Source: Rhinopithecus roxellana (lineage: Eukaryota; Chordata; Mammalia; Primates; Cercopithecidae). Taken from it: a DNA stretch of 64,000 bases. The stretch's first letter is position 1. Every line of letters begins with the position of its first letter. Below, piece after piece: positions 11,521 to 24,276 of the stretch. The notes under the pieces are model-generated. The model searched no databases. It worked only from the letters and a program-made list of their open reading frames with translations, and was not told the DNA's origin. Both the position numbers and the translations under genes were made by a program. The stretch spans positions 93,216,089-93,280,088 of the forward strand of contig NC_044551.1 of NCBI RefSeq assembly GCF_007565055.1, written 5' to 3'.

Positions 11521-13724
11521 TATTTCATCCATTCTAAGTCACACATTTTTCACACTTTAGTATCTCTGGGTTTACCAGCTCATGAATTGGGATGACTTGC
11601 ATTTGATAGTGCGTGACTCTATTGGAAGTACTGTTGCTTTCTTCACAGTGCTTTAAGTAACTCTAAAAATTGATGGCCTCTCAAACTTGATGAAATATGG
11701 TTCTTTATTTACCCACTCTCTATGTTTAGGGGGTTATAACCCTTTCTAAAAGTCTTACTGCCATTTTGGCAAGGAAGCAGGGGTTAACAAAAGGGTCCAA
11801 TGCATCTTCTTCATTTGGCAGTCAGATCATCTTCTAAAATATCTCGGCAAACTAAGGGCAAAGAAGGACAGGTCAGAGTAGGAGTGAATCTAAAATGCCC
11901 CAGGTCTTTGTGCCATCTGCTGAACCCCTGAGCTGGAATATTCTAGTGCATAGGTTGGTCCCTCTGCTCTCCTTCCAAGCATAACCATATCCCACACCAA
12001 GATGCTGGTCATGTTCCTGTTCAGAAAGATTTAAAGAATGCCTGAAGTCCCATACTTCAAGTTTCAGTCAACTTTCCTGCTGTGTCCTCTATTTCTGAAA
12101 TTTGGGTTCATACCTAGTTCTATTTTGAGCAAATCCCTGGGTCAATAATAAAGAGAGAAGTCCTTGTCTAGGCCTGGGCCTGTACAGAAGCGTTTTGTTG
12201 ACTACTCAGCCTTCTTGGGGAGGATGCTGTGCCTCTCCACACCTGTTCCTGCTGGTGGCTCCACTGGATGGTAGGCTCGGCCTGTCTGATGACATCCTCC
12301 TGATAGATCCCTCTGCTCCACTTCAACTTCTTCCCTCCTCCTTTCCTACGACTGACCACTAGCTAATATATCCACTGGCTCCTGCCAGAGTCTCAGCAAA
12401 TTATCTATTTCCCCCAGTGGCCCGCTATAGCCCCCAAACTTCATTCTCTATCCCCATGTCTGGCCTATCCTGTCTGTAGATGAGACGTGGTTCTCCGATG
12501 CACAAATGCCACCACAATCGAGTTAGCTGCATATAAAATAAGAGAATGAAACAGCAATTCTGTATTTCTTCTGCAGCTAAGATTAAATGGTTTTATGGAG
12601 TCTGACTTAGTGACAGTGTTTGTAATAATAGAGCAAAATAGAACAATAGAGACTGTTCACGTGTTCTGAAGTATTTAATTAGAAAGCAGATTATGGTCAT
12701 TATCATTGTCTAAACTTTTTCCTTAGATGTTCTACCTGGGAGAGGATTGGGGTACGGAACTGTGGTTTCTCTGCCCTACTTTGCCACTCTGTAGGTGAGT
12801 TCTTGCCGCCTGGTGTCTCTCCTCTCTGCACTGACCAATAATTAATACCATTGAGTATGCCTGGGTGATCTTTTTCCTTATATCACTTTTAATTCCCATT
12901 TCACATGAACGAGTTGACTCTACAGCCACGCCTCTTGGCAATGTTAATTTTACCCCACTGAGACATGTTGCCAAGCCAAGTCTGAAAGGAAAGTGGCACA
13001 AATGACAGGGTAATAAATGGAAGCCTACAGCAGAGTGTTCAACAAATCTGGACAGAACAAGCCACGATGTCAAGATGGAATGGAACAAATCAATGTCAAC
13101 TGTAAAGCCGTGTAGACCTCATTGGTGAGTCAGAAACTATGGCAAAGTGCTGTCTGTGAAAGTTTACAAAACTGACAGACTAATGTTTTAAAAAATGACA
13201 GTGTCGTCCTGGGTTACCCAGCAAGGCAGCAGATGACAGGAATCAGGACTTGGAAATGGAATCATAAGCACCTTTCCAGAACACATTCAATAAAATAAAA
13301 ATATAACGAAACACCCCTTTCTCTCCAACTCCTTCATTCTGCAGTGTTCCATCTGCTTTTGCTCTGCCATTTGCTCTTGCCAAATGCCTTCTTAGCCAAA
13401 TAAAGTATGTTAATACAGTTTGTTTAATTCTAGATGACAAGACTCCATGAAATTAACAAAGGCTACATTTCTTGGTATTTTAAGATGACGAACAATTCCA
13501 TTATGTTTAAAAATTTAGTAGCAATATTATATGGGTGACTCTAAAGTCTATCACAGTAATCTCTAGAACTGTTTAAAAATGTCTGGTTCCGTTCCCCAGA
13601 ACTGAAGACATAAATGTGTAGGCAACAGAGCCCAACGTGTGCATTCTGAAAATGTTCTACTAGTGATTATCATGCCCATATCTGCTTGGGAATGACTATT
13701 TTACTTATGATAATAGCACATAAT
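11521..13724. other. Intronic sequence with a G+C-richer patch at about 12160-12490
   Basis: No gene was recognised. The frames at 12168-12359 and 12732-13088 (minus) lack family features. The patch could be an old LTR or a unique regulatory segment; I cannot decide from the bases. Confidence 0.4.
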
Positions 13725-13925
13725 GGCAATTAGTATTTTAACTATTGACTTATCATGTACCTTATTCTGCTAAGTGCTTTACATGTATTAACTTATTTAT
13801 TTCAACTTTGACTCAATAAGGTAGGCATTTGATTGTCGGAGACATCGCAGACTTAGAGATGTTAAGTAGCTTCCCAAAGATTAGGTGGAACTGTAACAAG
13901 AAGTCGAACCCAAACTAACAGGTTC
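13725..13925 (+). mobile_element. MIR element
   Basis: Landmarks in order: attctgctaagtgctttac, atgtattaacttatttatt, ctcaataaggtaggcatttg, gagatgttaagtagcttccc and gtcgaacccaaac. This is a nearly complete MIR core and 3' region in sense orientation. Confidence 0.85.
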
Positions 13926-14689
13926 GACTAATGGGGAAACTAATGGGGAAACCCATTGCTTCCAAACTCTAGGAATATTTATTTCCACTGTTTTAATGAA
14001 GGCTATATAATCAGGAACAATACAACCAAAAAAATAGCACAAATTTCTCTAATGAGGAAGAACTATAGCTCATCATTTCACACTCTCTTTTATTTTAGTT
14101 TTCCTCACCTGCCTGGAAATAAAATATTAGAATTATTATGTCCAACCATAGAAAGAATTATACTTATTGTACTGTTCAAGTTCACACTACAACTGAAATA
14201 ATTCCTTTGAATAATGGCCCTTAACTTTTAAGAGGGGCACTGCCAAACTCAGATATACCAAACAAGGGCAATGAAGACACAGAAGGGGTGTGCACCAACA
14301 TCTTTGCCTATACTGATACCATAGTAGAGAAAGCAGCCTTTCCATATTTAAAGAGTGAAAGAGGAAGTATCAGAACCCTAGGCTCAGCCAAAATCAATGA
14401 CTTGCATTTCCTCAAATGGACTCTGCAAGTGTTCAATCTGGATTTATTCACTCATTGCTCCAAATATCCATTTCCTCTTCTCTATCCTTTCCTTATTCCT
14501 CAAGTCTAGCAAAAATGTCTTTGCCTTTCAGTATTACAGTGATGAATCACATTACTTCATTTAATTGTCATCTGTTCTTTATATATGTACATTTCTGACC
14601 TCACCCTCAATCTCAGCACCTGAGAAGAATTGTCCACCAGTCTCATAGCACCAAAAACGCTTTCTTGAATTCTGTTAGTTATATTCCCG
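13926..14689. other. Intronic sequence, nothing recognised
   Basis: It begins with a 12-base tandem duplication (ctaatggggaaa twice, near 13928-13951). The remainder is unremarkable. Confidence 0.45.
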
Positions 14690-14810
14690 TCTCCTCTCCT
14701 GGACCATACATGCCTTGATGGCAGGGACCATGCTTTTGCATTATCACCTTCTTCTCATCTACCATAGAGTGCTCTCAATACATGAGGAATAGATGGATGA
14801 GTAGATGGAT
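14690..14810 (+). mobile_element. L2 3'-end fragment
   Basis: The text gatggcagggaccatgcttt followed by ctctcaatacatgaggaa fits the L2 3' terminus (gagggcagggacc... gctcaataaat). Confidence 0.6.
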
Positions 14811-15866
14811 GCCTTAGATGGCCTCAACAAATAATGTTTGCATCCATATGAGGAAATGTGCAATAGTGAAAAGCAAACTCACAACATCAATCTGGGAAAA
14901 TTTAAAATATGACATTAAATCACTTTTATAGCAATTCCAATGCAGAATTTCTGTTCAATGATCTTTTTCCATGAATTGCTCACTCACTCTCTCTCTCTCT
15001 CCCCTCTACTCTCTGTGTCATCATTGTACATCCTTTGTATAACTAACCCGTTTTAGGAATAATTTTTTCAGAACAGAAATATTTGAGTGACAAAGGATGA
15101 TGTTTACCCTTTCTTACTCAATGCTCTTTGTTGAAACTTAAATAGCTAAATATCCATATCAATGGAATAAGTATACATGCTCTTATCACCAAACATCGTG
15201 TACTTGACTTGACCTGGTAACAGCATTTTACTTTGTTGGTCTCTTGTTCTTTCCCACACAAACTCTTCTGATGGTTTCTGACACACTATCTCTTGCTTGC
15301 TTTCTTTCACCTCTTTGGCTGACCCTCTCATTTTCCTCTGTGGCTGGCTCTTCCTCCCTTAAGCGACCATTCTCCTTGTGATTCGTATACTTTCTCTGAA
15401 CAAGCTCATCCATTCCCAAAGACTCAGTGACTAGTTCTTGGTGTTTATCCACTGACATTCATTCCCAAAACCAAGAGGTTCACATCCAAAACTCAAATCA
15501 ACCAAATCCTACAAACCTACTCCCACTTCTTCATTTTCCTATCTCACAGAACGACAGCATCATTTGCCCAAGTTGCCTGATCCGCAGATTTGCAAATCTT
15601 TCTAGACTCTGTCCTTTTCAGACATATATAACAAATCATCTCTAATCTGCCCATTGAGTGATGCACTAATACCACTTCAGGTTTGACCACAAGTATCTCT
15701 TGCTCAGATTCCTAAACTCAGTATCCTAATTAATCTCTTGCCCTGCTCATACTTGCTTTCCATCTGTTTTCCACAATACAGCCCAAAATTTTCATTAAAA
15801 ATAACAAATGTGATTATGTTACTGATTTATTTAGAATCTTTTAGTGGATCCTTATTTCCAAAGGAT
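14811..15866. other. Intronic sequence, nothing recognised
   Basis: It includes a short CT-rich stretch near 14981-15005. The overlapping minus frames at 15146-15458 are chance frames. Confidence 0.45.
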
Positions 15867-16210
15867 AAAAATTAATTTTTCTTTTTTTTCTTTTCTTTTT
15901 TTTTTTTTTGAGACGGAGTCTCGCTCTGTCTCCCGGGCTGCAGTGCAGTGGCAGGATCTCAGCTCACCGCAAACTCCGCCTCCCGGGTTTACGCCATTCT
16001 CCTGCCTCAGCCTCCCGAGTAGCTGGGACTACAGGCGCCCGCCACCTCGCCCGGCTAGCTTTTTGTATTTTTTAGTAGAGACGGGGTTTCACCATGTTAG
16101 CCAGGATGGTCTCGATCTCCTGACCTCGTGATCTGCCCGTCTCGGCCTCCCAAAGTGCTGGGATTACAGGCTTGAGCCACCGCACCCGGCCAGAAAAATT
16201 AATTTTTCTT
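15867..16210 (-). mobile_element. Young AluY with 17-base target-site duplication
   Basis: The Alu body and tail occupy 15884-16191, reversed, with the T-rich tail on the left. The flanks 15867-15883 and 16194-16210 are identical (aaaaattaatttttctt), and the site begins with the TTTT/AA-like context used by L1 endonuclease. The variants gcttgagccaccgc and ccacctcgcccggc resemble Old World monkey AluY lineages. It is in the same orientation as CTNND2. The body has few differences from consensus, so it is relatively recent. Confidence 0.95.
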
Positions 16211-18099
16211 AATATATTGTTATATAAAATGTAGTTAGATATAATATATGCAATTAGATTTAAAAATTATATATAAATATGTAATTAATTTTAAAAGGTT
16301 ACTTATTACAGTACAGTTATATTAGAAGATGACAGCATCTTCAAAGATATGCTCCCTTTACTGGCCACCAAGAAATGTATGTAAAACTTTGCAGAGTGAG
16401 AAAGAACACTGTTCTGACTTTTCAGAAAAGCATCAGTAGATACTTGATTTCTATCAACCTCGCTGCAAAGTCCGCTGTCCAAATTGTGAAATCTACATTT
16501 AAAAAAACTCAGTCATAAAATTGACACTTTCAGATCTTTTTATACTACATCATTGCATGGCAGAACAATCCATTTTCTCATCATTTACCTCTTTTCTAGC
16601 AGAATAATCTGTTTTCTCATCATTTACCTTCTTCCTAACATAAAATGTTCTAATGAATTTCAGAGTTCAGTAGCTGTTTGGGAGCTGAATGTCTGTCAGT
16701 ATTTCAAGACTAGGAAAAGTTTCCAGTCTCTTTGGTGGCTGAAGAATTCCCAGTGAGTTATCTAATTTGACCACTGGAAATCAACATTTGCCCCCAACAA
16801 TATGGTGGTACTACTGCTGAATTTCTCTTAAATACCCACAATATCAGAGTTTTCTGGTGCATACATGAAATGCCAAGAGAGTGCCACCTTTTCACTAACA
16901 ATGACCACAGGTTTGTATTGAGCCTTTCACACTTTACCTGGCAGCTAATCACAAGTTCCAATTATTTTTGACTTATCATTATGTTTTATTTCAAAGCAAG
17001 AATGACACTGTCTTCTTCATCGAAATCTCTAGTATCCTATCACATATTAGGTATCAAATCAACATGTATGGAATAAATAAGTAAAATAGCAGTAGGGCAA
17101 CAGATGCTTATGTGGAAAGCATTCTGCAAGGTGCTGAATGACGCAGTCAGGGAAGATATGAGCACAAAATTAATTCAGGTGTGGATCCTGTTGACAGTTC
17201 TAAGTCTAGTAAAATAGTTGAAATCGACGCATCATTAAATAGAATGCAAAGTAAAGCTAAATTGTAATGAGATACAAATGAATTTCAAAGATGACTTTCC
17301 CTTAGAAATGATGGAAGGGTGTGAGGAGAAGGAGGGCAACGTCACATGCAGGAACTAGTATTTGAGATGGACAATGGGAGGTTATTATTTGACCATGTGA
17401 AAGAGATGTCACTCCAGACTCAGCAGCAGGAATTTCAGCACAGATGTTGACAAACACTGAATGTGTGTGGATGTGTTTCAGAGAGCAGTTAGATTCCATC
17501 TGATGGGAGATTAGGGGCAAATTTACTATCAGGCAAATTACATTGGAAGTTTGACATAAGTAAAAGGTTGATATTCAACAATGATCCTGATTTTCCTCAT
17601 TTACTGAATTTGATGCCCCATCTCATCTATTTCCATATTCCAAATAAAAAACCCTTCGAAATTTTATGGAACTCATGTGTGTTTCACTGACAAGAAAATA
17701 GTTAATAAAATTTAACTATGTTTTTGACATTTGAGGGTCAATAATGTAAACATGGATCTTGCACTATATTGCGCTATAAGGATGTTAGTTTGCTGGTCCC
17801 TGTCAATTGCAGAGCTTTTTCATAATTAGGCGAACACAATAAAGTCCACTTGGGCTGCAGACACCAGTAGATATGGGCTCTTAGAGTCAAAAAAAAAAAA
17901 AAAAAACATTCTCAGTTTTTTCTGCTTCATTTATGTTGCTGACATTTTTTTTCCACCCATTTCATGTGTTATTTTTCATAGCTCCTGTTCCTCATTGCCT
18001 CTAGAGTGGATTTTAATTGTTGCTGTCACATCCACTGTTGATTCAAGGGACGGAGGTTACCATAGGGCTGACATCAGGTAAGAGGGAGTTATTATTAAA
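16211..18099. other. Intronic sequence; AT-rich, with a short tandem duplication
   Basis: 16212-16315 is strongly AT-rich. A weak L2-like 3' end may lie near 16990-17085. A run of 18 A sits at 17890-17907. No gene was recognised. Confidence 0.45.
16561..16638 (+). repeat. 39-base tandem duplication, two copies
   Basis: cagaacaatccattttctca at 16561 is repeated as cagaataatctgttttctca at 16600. The two 39-base units share about 32 bases. Confidence 0.8.
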
Positions 18100-18660
18100 A
18101 TTGTACCCTAACATAAGAGCATAATAGTTTTATTATCTGCATAATAACAGTCATATTGTTACTCTAATTATTTTTTCTTCACAATGACCCAATAACTGAT
18201 TTAGGATATAAAGTATAACCCATTTGTGTAAAGAGTAGTGAACTGGGCCACGCACAGCGGCTCACACCTGTAATCCTAGCAGTTTGGGAGGCTGAGGAGG
18301 GCAGATTACGAGGTCAGGAGTTCGAGACCAGCCTGGCCAGCATGGTGAAACCCCGTCTCTACTAAAAATACCAAAATTAGCCAGGTATGGTGGCAGGCCC
18401 CTGTAGTACCAGCTACTCAGGAGGCTGAGGCAGGAGAATCGCTTGAACCCGGGAGGCGGAAGTTGCGGTGAGCTGAGATCGTGCCACTACACTCCAGCCT
18501 GGGTGACAGAGTGAGACTCCATCACCAAAAATAAATAAATAATAAAAAGAGTAGTGAACTGGCAATCACACAGGTAAAGTGAACTGGCAGTCAGAGAGGT
18601 TAAGTGAATAATTCAGGATCACTCAGTCAGTGGGATAGCAGAGGCAATACAGAGATAGCT
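18100..18660 (+). mobile_element. MIR-like element split by an Alu
   Basis: To the left, ttcacaatgacccaataac; to the right, gagaggttaagtgaataatt and gatcactcagtcagtgg. Together they resemble a MIR into which the Alu at 18245 inserted. The right flank also carries a roughly 25-base tandem repeat (gtgaactggcaatcac / gtgaactggcagtcag, from 18554). Confidence 0.5.
18245..18545 (+). mobile_element. Alu (S-like) with 15-base target-site duplication
   Basis: Full-length dimer from ggccacgcacagcgg to an A-rich tail containing aaataaataaataa. The flanking copies of aaagagtagtgaact at 18230-18244 and 18546-18560 are identical. It is antisense to CTNND2. Confidence 0.95.
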
Positions 18661-20024
18661 GGCCCACTGGTCTTTCCTATTCTTGATAAGGTATGCAATA
18701 TATGCATGCATGTCAACACTTTTGTTTCATTTGAGAAATATATTTTCCTGCTGCTTAGGAAGTAATATATTCAAAACATGAACATTCTCATATTAACTTG
18801 TTTAAATCCATTTGGGACAACAGGATTGATTTTATTGTTCATTTCTTACAATACTGTGCATTCAATTAAATACTCTCTTTACTAAAGCAGTTTAATGATT
18901 TGAACATTTCAGTGTGATCTGTTCTCAGATCAACTTCAAAAGACTGAATTTAAACTTGTCTTCAAGCTGTGAAGGTTTTAGTTCCTTTCCCTTTTTTTCC
19001 CCTTTTTAAAATTCCTCTGCTGGAAAAGAATTAAGTACAGCCTAGCAAAGGATAGATCCATATTTGCATCCTGCTAATCAAACAAGAACTTGTAAGAATG
19101 TAGCAGTGATAAATGTACTACCATTGAAATCATTTATATAAGTTGGAGCAAAATGAACTGTGACCAACAGATTCCTTCCACAGCCATCACCCATCTACAT
19201 TGCTCCAATGTGCGGAAGTGTCTTAATGGATGTGCATTATCAAGTTTGCAGGCTTATTTTCAGTCATAAAGAAGAGTGTACCAGATGCTCTTGGTACATT
19301 GAATTTGTCACACTGTAGACAAGCTAATATCATTATGTGAGACCACAGGGGAAAAAATAAAAGATTCACATTTAATCCATATTAACTACCAGGAGACCCA
19401 TCAAGACAGTTGGGCTGGCTCATGATACAGCAGCTTCTAGCAAATTAGCAGCCCATAACAACTTAGTTATAATGAGCTGCAAGATCTTACACCATAAGCT
19501 CAACTCCATTAAACCAAATTCAAGTACATGAATTCATGTACAAAGTATAACCTTAACATCTGTCTGTGCTTAGCCAACATTTTGTTTATGCCTTTTTAGG
19601 AACAACCAAATTATCTTTGTGTCCCCTGAAACTGGGGACTATAATTTCCATCAACTGCAGTTTTACCTGATAGGGGCAGGCTGATCACCACTGGCCTCCC
19701 TGGCTGTGGCGTCCAGCAGCAAGCTCTGCATCATCCTGGCAGCTGTTCCCTACATGTTGGGCCAATTTTTTTCCCAAACAATTTTCCCTTGCTATTCAAG
19801 TGGGTAAAGCAATAGTCTACTCAGAAATTAGAGAGTCAACAAAGCATGCATATCTAATAAATACTGTAGACCCTTGGATTTAGTTAAACCCAATGAGTTA
19901 AATCCTATACTACTCTACTCAGCATGGAGAAGATGTTTTAATAAACTTAGGCCATTTTTTTTTCCCCAAAAAGCAATGTCCTCCTTCTTTTCCCATAGTG
20001 GATTGACTACTCTTTAGGGACTCA
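18661..20024. other. Unique intronic sequence
   Basis: No repeat family was recognised over about 1.3 kb. The segment 19130-19780 is of balanced composition and free of simple repeats, so it is a reasonable place to look for conserved noncoding DNA, but conservation cannot be seen from one sequence. Confidence 0.4.
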
Positions 20025-20125
20025 GGAAATAATATCACCATTATAATTGCTATTTCTGTTTTACAGATGGGGAAACAGAGAGATAGACTACCCATGGTTA
20101 ACCAGTTGCTAAGCAAGGAAACAGA
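20025..20125 (+). mobile_element. MIR fragment
   Basis: gttttacagatggggaaacag followed by agagatagactaccc and aaccagttgctaagc matches the MIR core and 3' half. Confidence 0.65.
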
Positions 20126-20241
20126 TATTCAGTATATAATTTAAGGTATTTTCCATGGAGTTTTATGTAAGGAATGAATACATATTTATCGGAATAATCT
20201 AACTTTCTTATTATTTTTCTGTCTTAAACAACAAGGGTATA

Positions 20242-20299
20242 TTATTCACTTCGGCAGTGTCTTCAAAATTCGCATCTTACCTGCAGAAACCTTAGCATG
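20242..20299 (+). pseudogene. Possible decayed U6 snRNA fragment
   Basis: cacttcggcag at about 20247-20257 matches the start of U6 (gcttcggcag) and ttagcatg at 20292-20299 matches the internal U6 box. The distance between the two is 34 bases in both this sequence and U6. Between them, aaaatt and cagaaa partly match with small shifts. Positions 1 to about 58 of U6 would be represented, with the rest lost. It carries no evident promoter and would be non-functional. Confidence 0.4.
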
Positions 20300-23200
20300 C
20301 AGAAAAATGGGTAATGCATATATCATTATGTCTTTTCTAGAATTTTACATATGAAAACCTGATCTAGTTCTTTAATCAATCTAGGTACAATGTCTTAAAG
20401 TCTCATGGAATTTTATATGTGGATGGGATCTAGAAAGTCATTTTATTCATCATCCTTCTCCTTCAAGAGCCAGCCTTTCCAGCAGTTTCTCAGTGAAAGT
20501 TGACAAGAAAAGCAGTTCAAACCCCAATGCATACCATTCCATGGAAGGATAGCTCTGGTAATCAAATTCATAGTATGGTTTCTCATAAAAATAAAATGAT
20601 TCTACCTTCTGTTCTAGTTCTGTCTTCTAATTTACCAAAGCATGAGACTGACTTTCGCACTGACACAGCAGACTTTGAAAAACCACATCTTCTCTTCTGT
20701 AATTCAAACAGGGGTAGTTTAGAGGTTACATCATTGTTTTGAGAAGCCCTCTCCTCCTCCTCCTCTGCCCACACCTTTGCACTGCCCTCTTGTTTTCGAT
20801 TCCCTCTTCCACAACTCAAAACACCCAACAGTTTATACATGATTTCACATATGGTCTAAAAGTATTTCTTTTCTTGTAACTTTGAAATCAAACTTCCAAT
20901 AATATAATTTAAGGTTACAGTAGCTTTCTTCCGATTATGAAACAGCTGCTTTATAGGAAACCTGAATTCAACTACAAGTAATTATTTTTTTTTCTGAACC
21001 CCTGTCAAACCAGACTTACCTACGCCACAGACTCTTCAGATGATAACACTGAACCTGCAGACAAGGTGGGGCGTGGATCCCAAATTTTTATTTTTTTATC
21101 CCATGGTTTTCAGCATTTTATGTTCTTCTTGAAACAGAATTCTGTATCAAACATATGCATATTTTCTTAGCCCTGTGTAACCTGAAAGTTCTATAGCTTG
21201 CTATGAAGACATCAGTCCGTCTTTGATTATAGCTTTGAATACAAAGTACAGAGCTCAATGATTTGCCACAGACTCTTTTTCAGGTTGATAGTGATCCATT
21301 CAACAGCGTATCCAAAGGGATATATAAACATATGTCTACCGTATGTCATCAGCATACACAGATCAGCAAACACACCTTGGATTGTTTTCTAGCCCCTGGA
21401 TGGATTGCACTGTGATGTCAACATTATCTTATTGGCTCCCTATCTGCAGAATCGCTGGTGGTGATGGACTCATTTGCAAACCAACAGCAATCATTCAAAA
21501 TTATACAACTGTCATCTTTGGTTGACCCCCAACTCCAGTAATAATCAAGACAGAGGCTCTTACAAGGATAAACGTCTAAGCTTCATAAATTACCTATTTC
21601 TCATATCTCGGGTTTCAAATTTGATTGTTAACTTCCTTACAATATGCTCAGCGATGCAGCTTAGCTAGTAGAGTAGCAGTTGCCTCTGAAGAGGGGTATG
21701 GGAAGGGAAGGTTTGAACTTATGTGTAAATGTACTGGTCTCAGTTTTAGTTTTTATTATATTTTTCTAACATAAATGTCAGTACAGTAGTATTTGTATCA
21801 TGTATAAATAAATGAGCATATAATAGATGTTCTTACTCAGAAGACTTTTACTGAGCAAGGAGTGAGATTAACAAAGGATGGAAACCAGTGGATGAGACAC
21901 TCACACAGAATAGGCCAGGGACTCAAGTGAGAGTCCATTTCTGCTAATCTGGTCTGCATTACAGCTAGAGTCTACCCTAACCTGGCACTGGCAAGCCCCT
22001 GTATGAGAGACAATAAATTCCTACTCATTTGGAAGGGATCATAGAATTGAAGCTTTTAATTTTGCAATTATGGAAATTGAAGTGGAGAGAGATTAAGTGA
22101 CTAAAATGAGCAGCTTTAAAGCCCTTTTGGGACATACCAGGGAAAAGAAAATGAAATGAAATAAAGTTCACATCAGAGTGGAACCTGATTCTATTCTATT
22201 GTTCTTTCTCAAAATATATGGCCCCAGTTAGGAAATAAACAAACCAAAAACTCAACAATGAAAGAAAAGAAAAAGAAGGAAATGGAGAATGAGAGTCACT
22301 GAACTACACCTTTTGGCACCTCACAAATGCTGACAGATGTTCTGGTGAGAGCATTAAGCACACTGAAGTAACGGCAGTGCATTCCTCATGCAGGATATTC
22401 ATCTTATAACTTTAAATTCCTTCAGCATTCAGCCTTCAAAAGTTGTGACTATCCACCTTTTCTAAGATAAATAATATCAACACATCTTCAAAAAATAAAG
22501 GTTTACATATAGAAATATTCAGTCCTAATCTTGCTCCGGTAAAATATTCTACAGATGGAAGAGGAAGACATCACACACTTCATAGACAGCATCACGTGGA
22601 GCCTGGACCACAGTGATAAGAAGGTTGCTACTGTTATTCTGAGAAAGTTATATTCAAAACACATGCATCTTTTCTTAGAATCATACAGTTGGAATGCATT
22701 GGTGCTAGCACAGAAAACAGCTTCTGACCACCAATCTTATATTGTTTCCTCTACACTACAACGAAGGGGCCTATTTCATACCTGGTTAAATACACTAAGA
22801 ATTTTGTATCTAATGAAAACGTTTTCTCAAAGTTTCTCAAGACATGAATGCTATTTTTAAGCAAGGCTGATGAAGTTTTTCTGGCTTCCTTCTAAAAATG
22901 AATGTAAACAGTAAGCTCTTACATAAAATTGACAGGGATAGACTCACTTGTCATCCTTAGGATGGGTGTAGCCTCTATGCAACCATAATGCAACTGAGTG
23001 AGGAAGCTGCATTTATAACAGTTGCCCTGGGAATTCGGACACCAGTAGTTCCCATGGTATCCACCATCATTCTGAGCTTCATGCTGCTCAGTGGATCAAA
23101 AAGGTTTTTGTAAGGGAAAAGTGCCTGGACCACCTGAATGGAGGTAAATCACAAAACAAAACAGAAGGGGCATATGCAGGGAGAGGGGTCTATGAACAGG

Positions 23201-24224
23201 CAGAAATCTAGGAGGGTTTTCTAAAATCTAAGTGAGATGCTTAAATTGAGCAATACCCATGGATAGAAGGCGGCTGAAGGAGGGAGGGTCAGCTTCAGTT
23301 AAGTACACATGGGTGCAAAATCCTGTGCTCATTTAATTCTGTGATCTCAGAAATACCATGTAATGGAATAATTACTTAGTGTAAATTTTCACATCAGTCA
23401 TACTGGGATAACATCTAACACGTAGGGGCATTGTGAAGATTTAATGAGATATTATAGGTAAATAATCAAGAGCACACTGGATGTGCAAAATAATTTCATT
23501 GATTTTTGTTTCAGAATAATAACAAAATTAATGGAGAGGTCAGGTTTATAAATTTTTAAATGAAGAAATGTAAATTTCCTATTTAATTGTACATACCCAG
23601 AGATAAAATAAGGTCCTAAATGGAATATGCAAGACATCTGGTCAATATGTATGCACTCTATTTGCCAAATACATGCCCAAATGTACCAGCGTCTACAAAC
23701 TAAAGTCAGGGCCAGGGCAGCACCTCAGGGTTACATCTGATTCTACAGACACAGCCTCACAATTAACTGAAAGTCTCCCTTTTTAATTCTTTTTCATCTC
23801 CACCTCTGCTTTTACGGTTTCCAATTTTTGGAAGAAGTACTCCACGATAATGTGGGTGCAGTTAATCCCCCACCTCGGCAAGTAAATTTAATTACATTTA
23901 ACATTTCAACACTGAATATAGTATCTCTTGAAGAGACTATTAATGCTGATGAAAATTACCAGAAATTGGTTCAGAAGAGCATGGGGGCTTGAAATGAACT
24001 GAAGCAGATAAAATTCATGAAGAAGGAACGTGTGACTAATGCGAAAGCTATGCAATAAATAACCATCTTCAGAGTTGCTCTCCTTGTAGGAACACGTATG
24101 CAAATGTTACTCTATACATGCAAAACAGTAGTGGAGGCGGAAAGGGTGCAGAAAGGCTCTAATAATCGTTTTGCCTTGTACTAAAACAACTAGACAGTTG
24201 ACCAACACTTGAAATTAGTTCTTG
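20300..24224. other. Intronic sequence, nothing recognised
   Basis: No gene or named repeat over almost 4 kb. Several frames of 60-101 codons (for example 22555-22860 plus and 20583-20840 minus) lack domains and look incidental. A faint MIR-like patch lies near 22050-22120. Confidence 0.45.
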
Positions 24225-24276
24225 TTCTCTCTCTCTCTTTCTCTCTCTCTCTCTATATATATTTTGGGGGGGGGGG
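24225..24276 (+). repeat. Compound simple repeat: TC, TA, then 11 G
   Basis: About 30 bases of CT repeat pass into tatatata, then after atttt a run of 11 G. Confidence 0.95.

Noticed and set aside
12732..13088. 118-codon minus-strand frame, considered as a CTNND2 alternative exon because it is on the gene's strand
   Set aside because: No resemblance to delta-catenin and no convincing acceptor/donor pair in phase.
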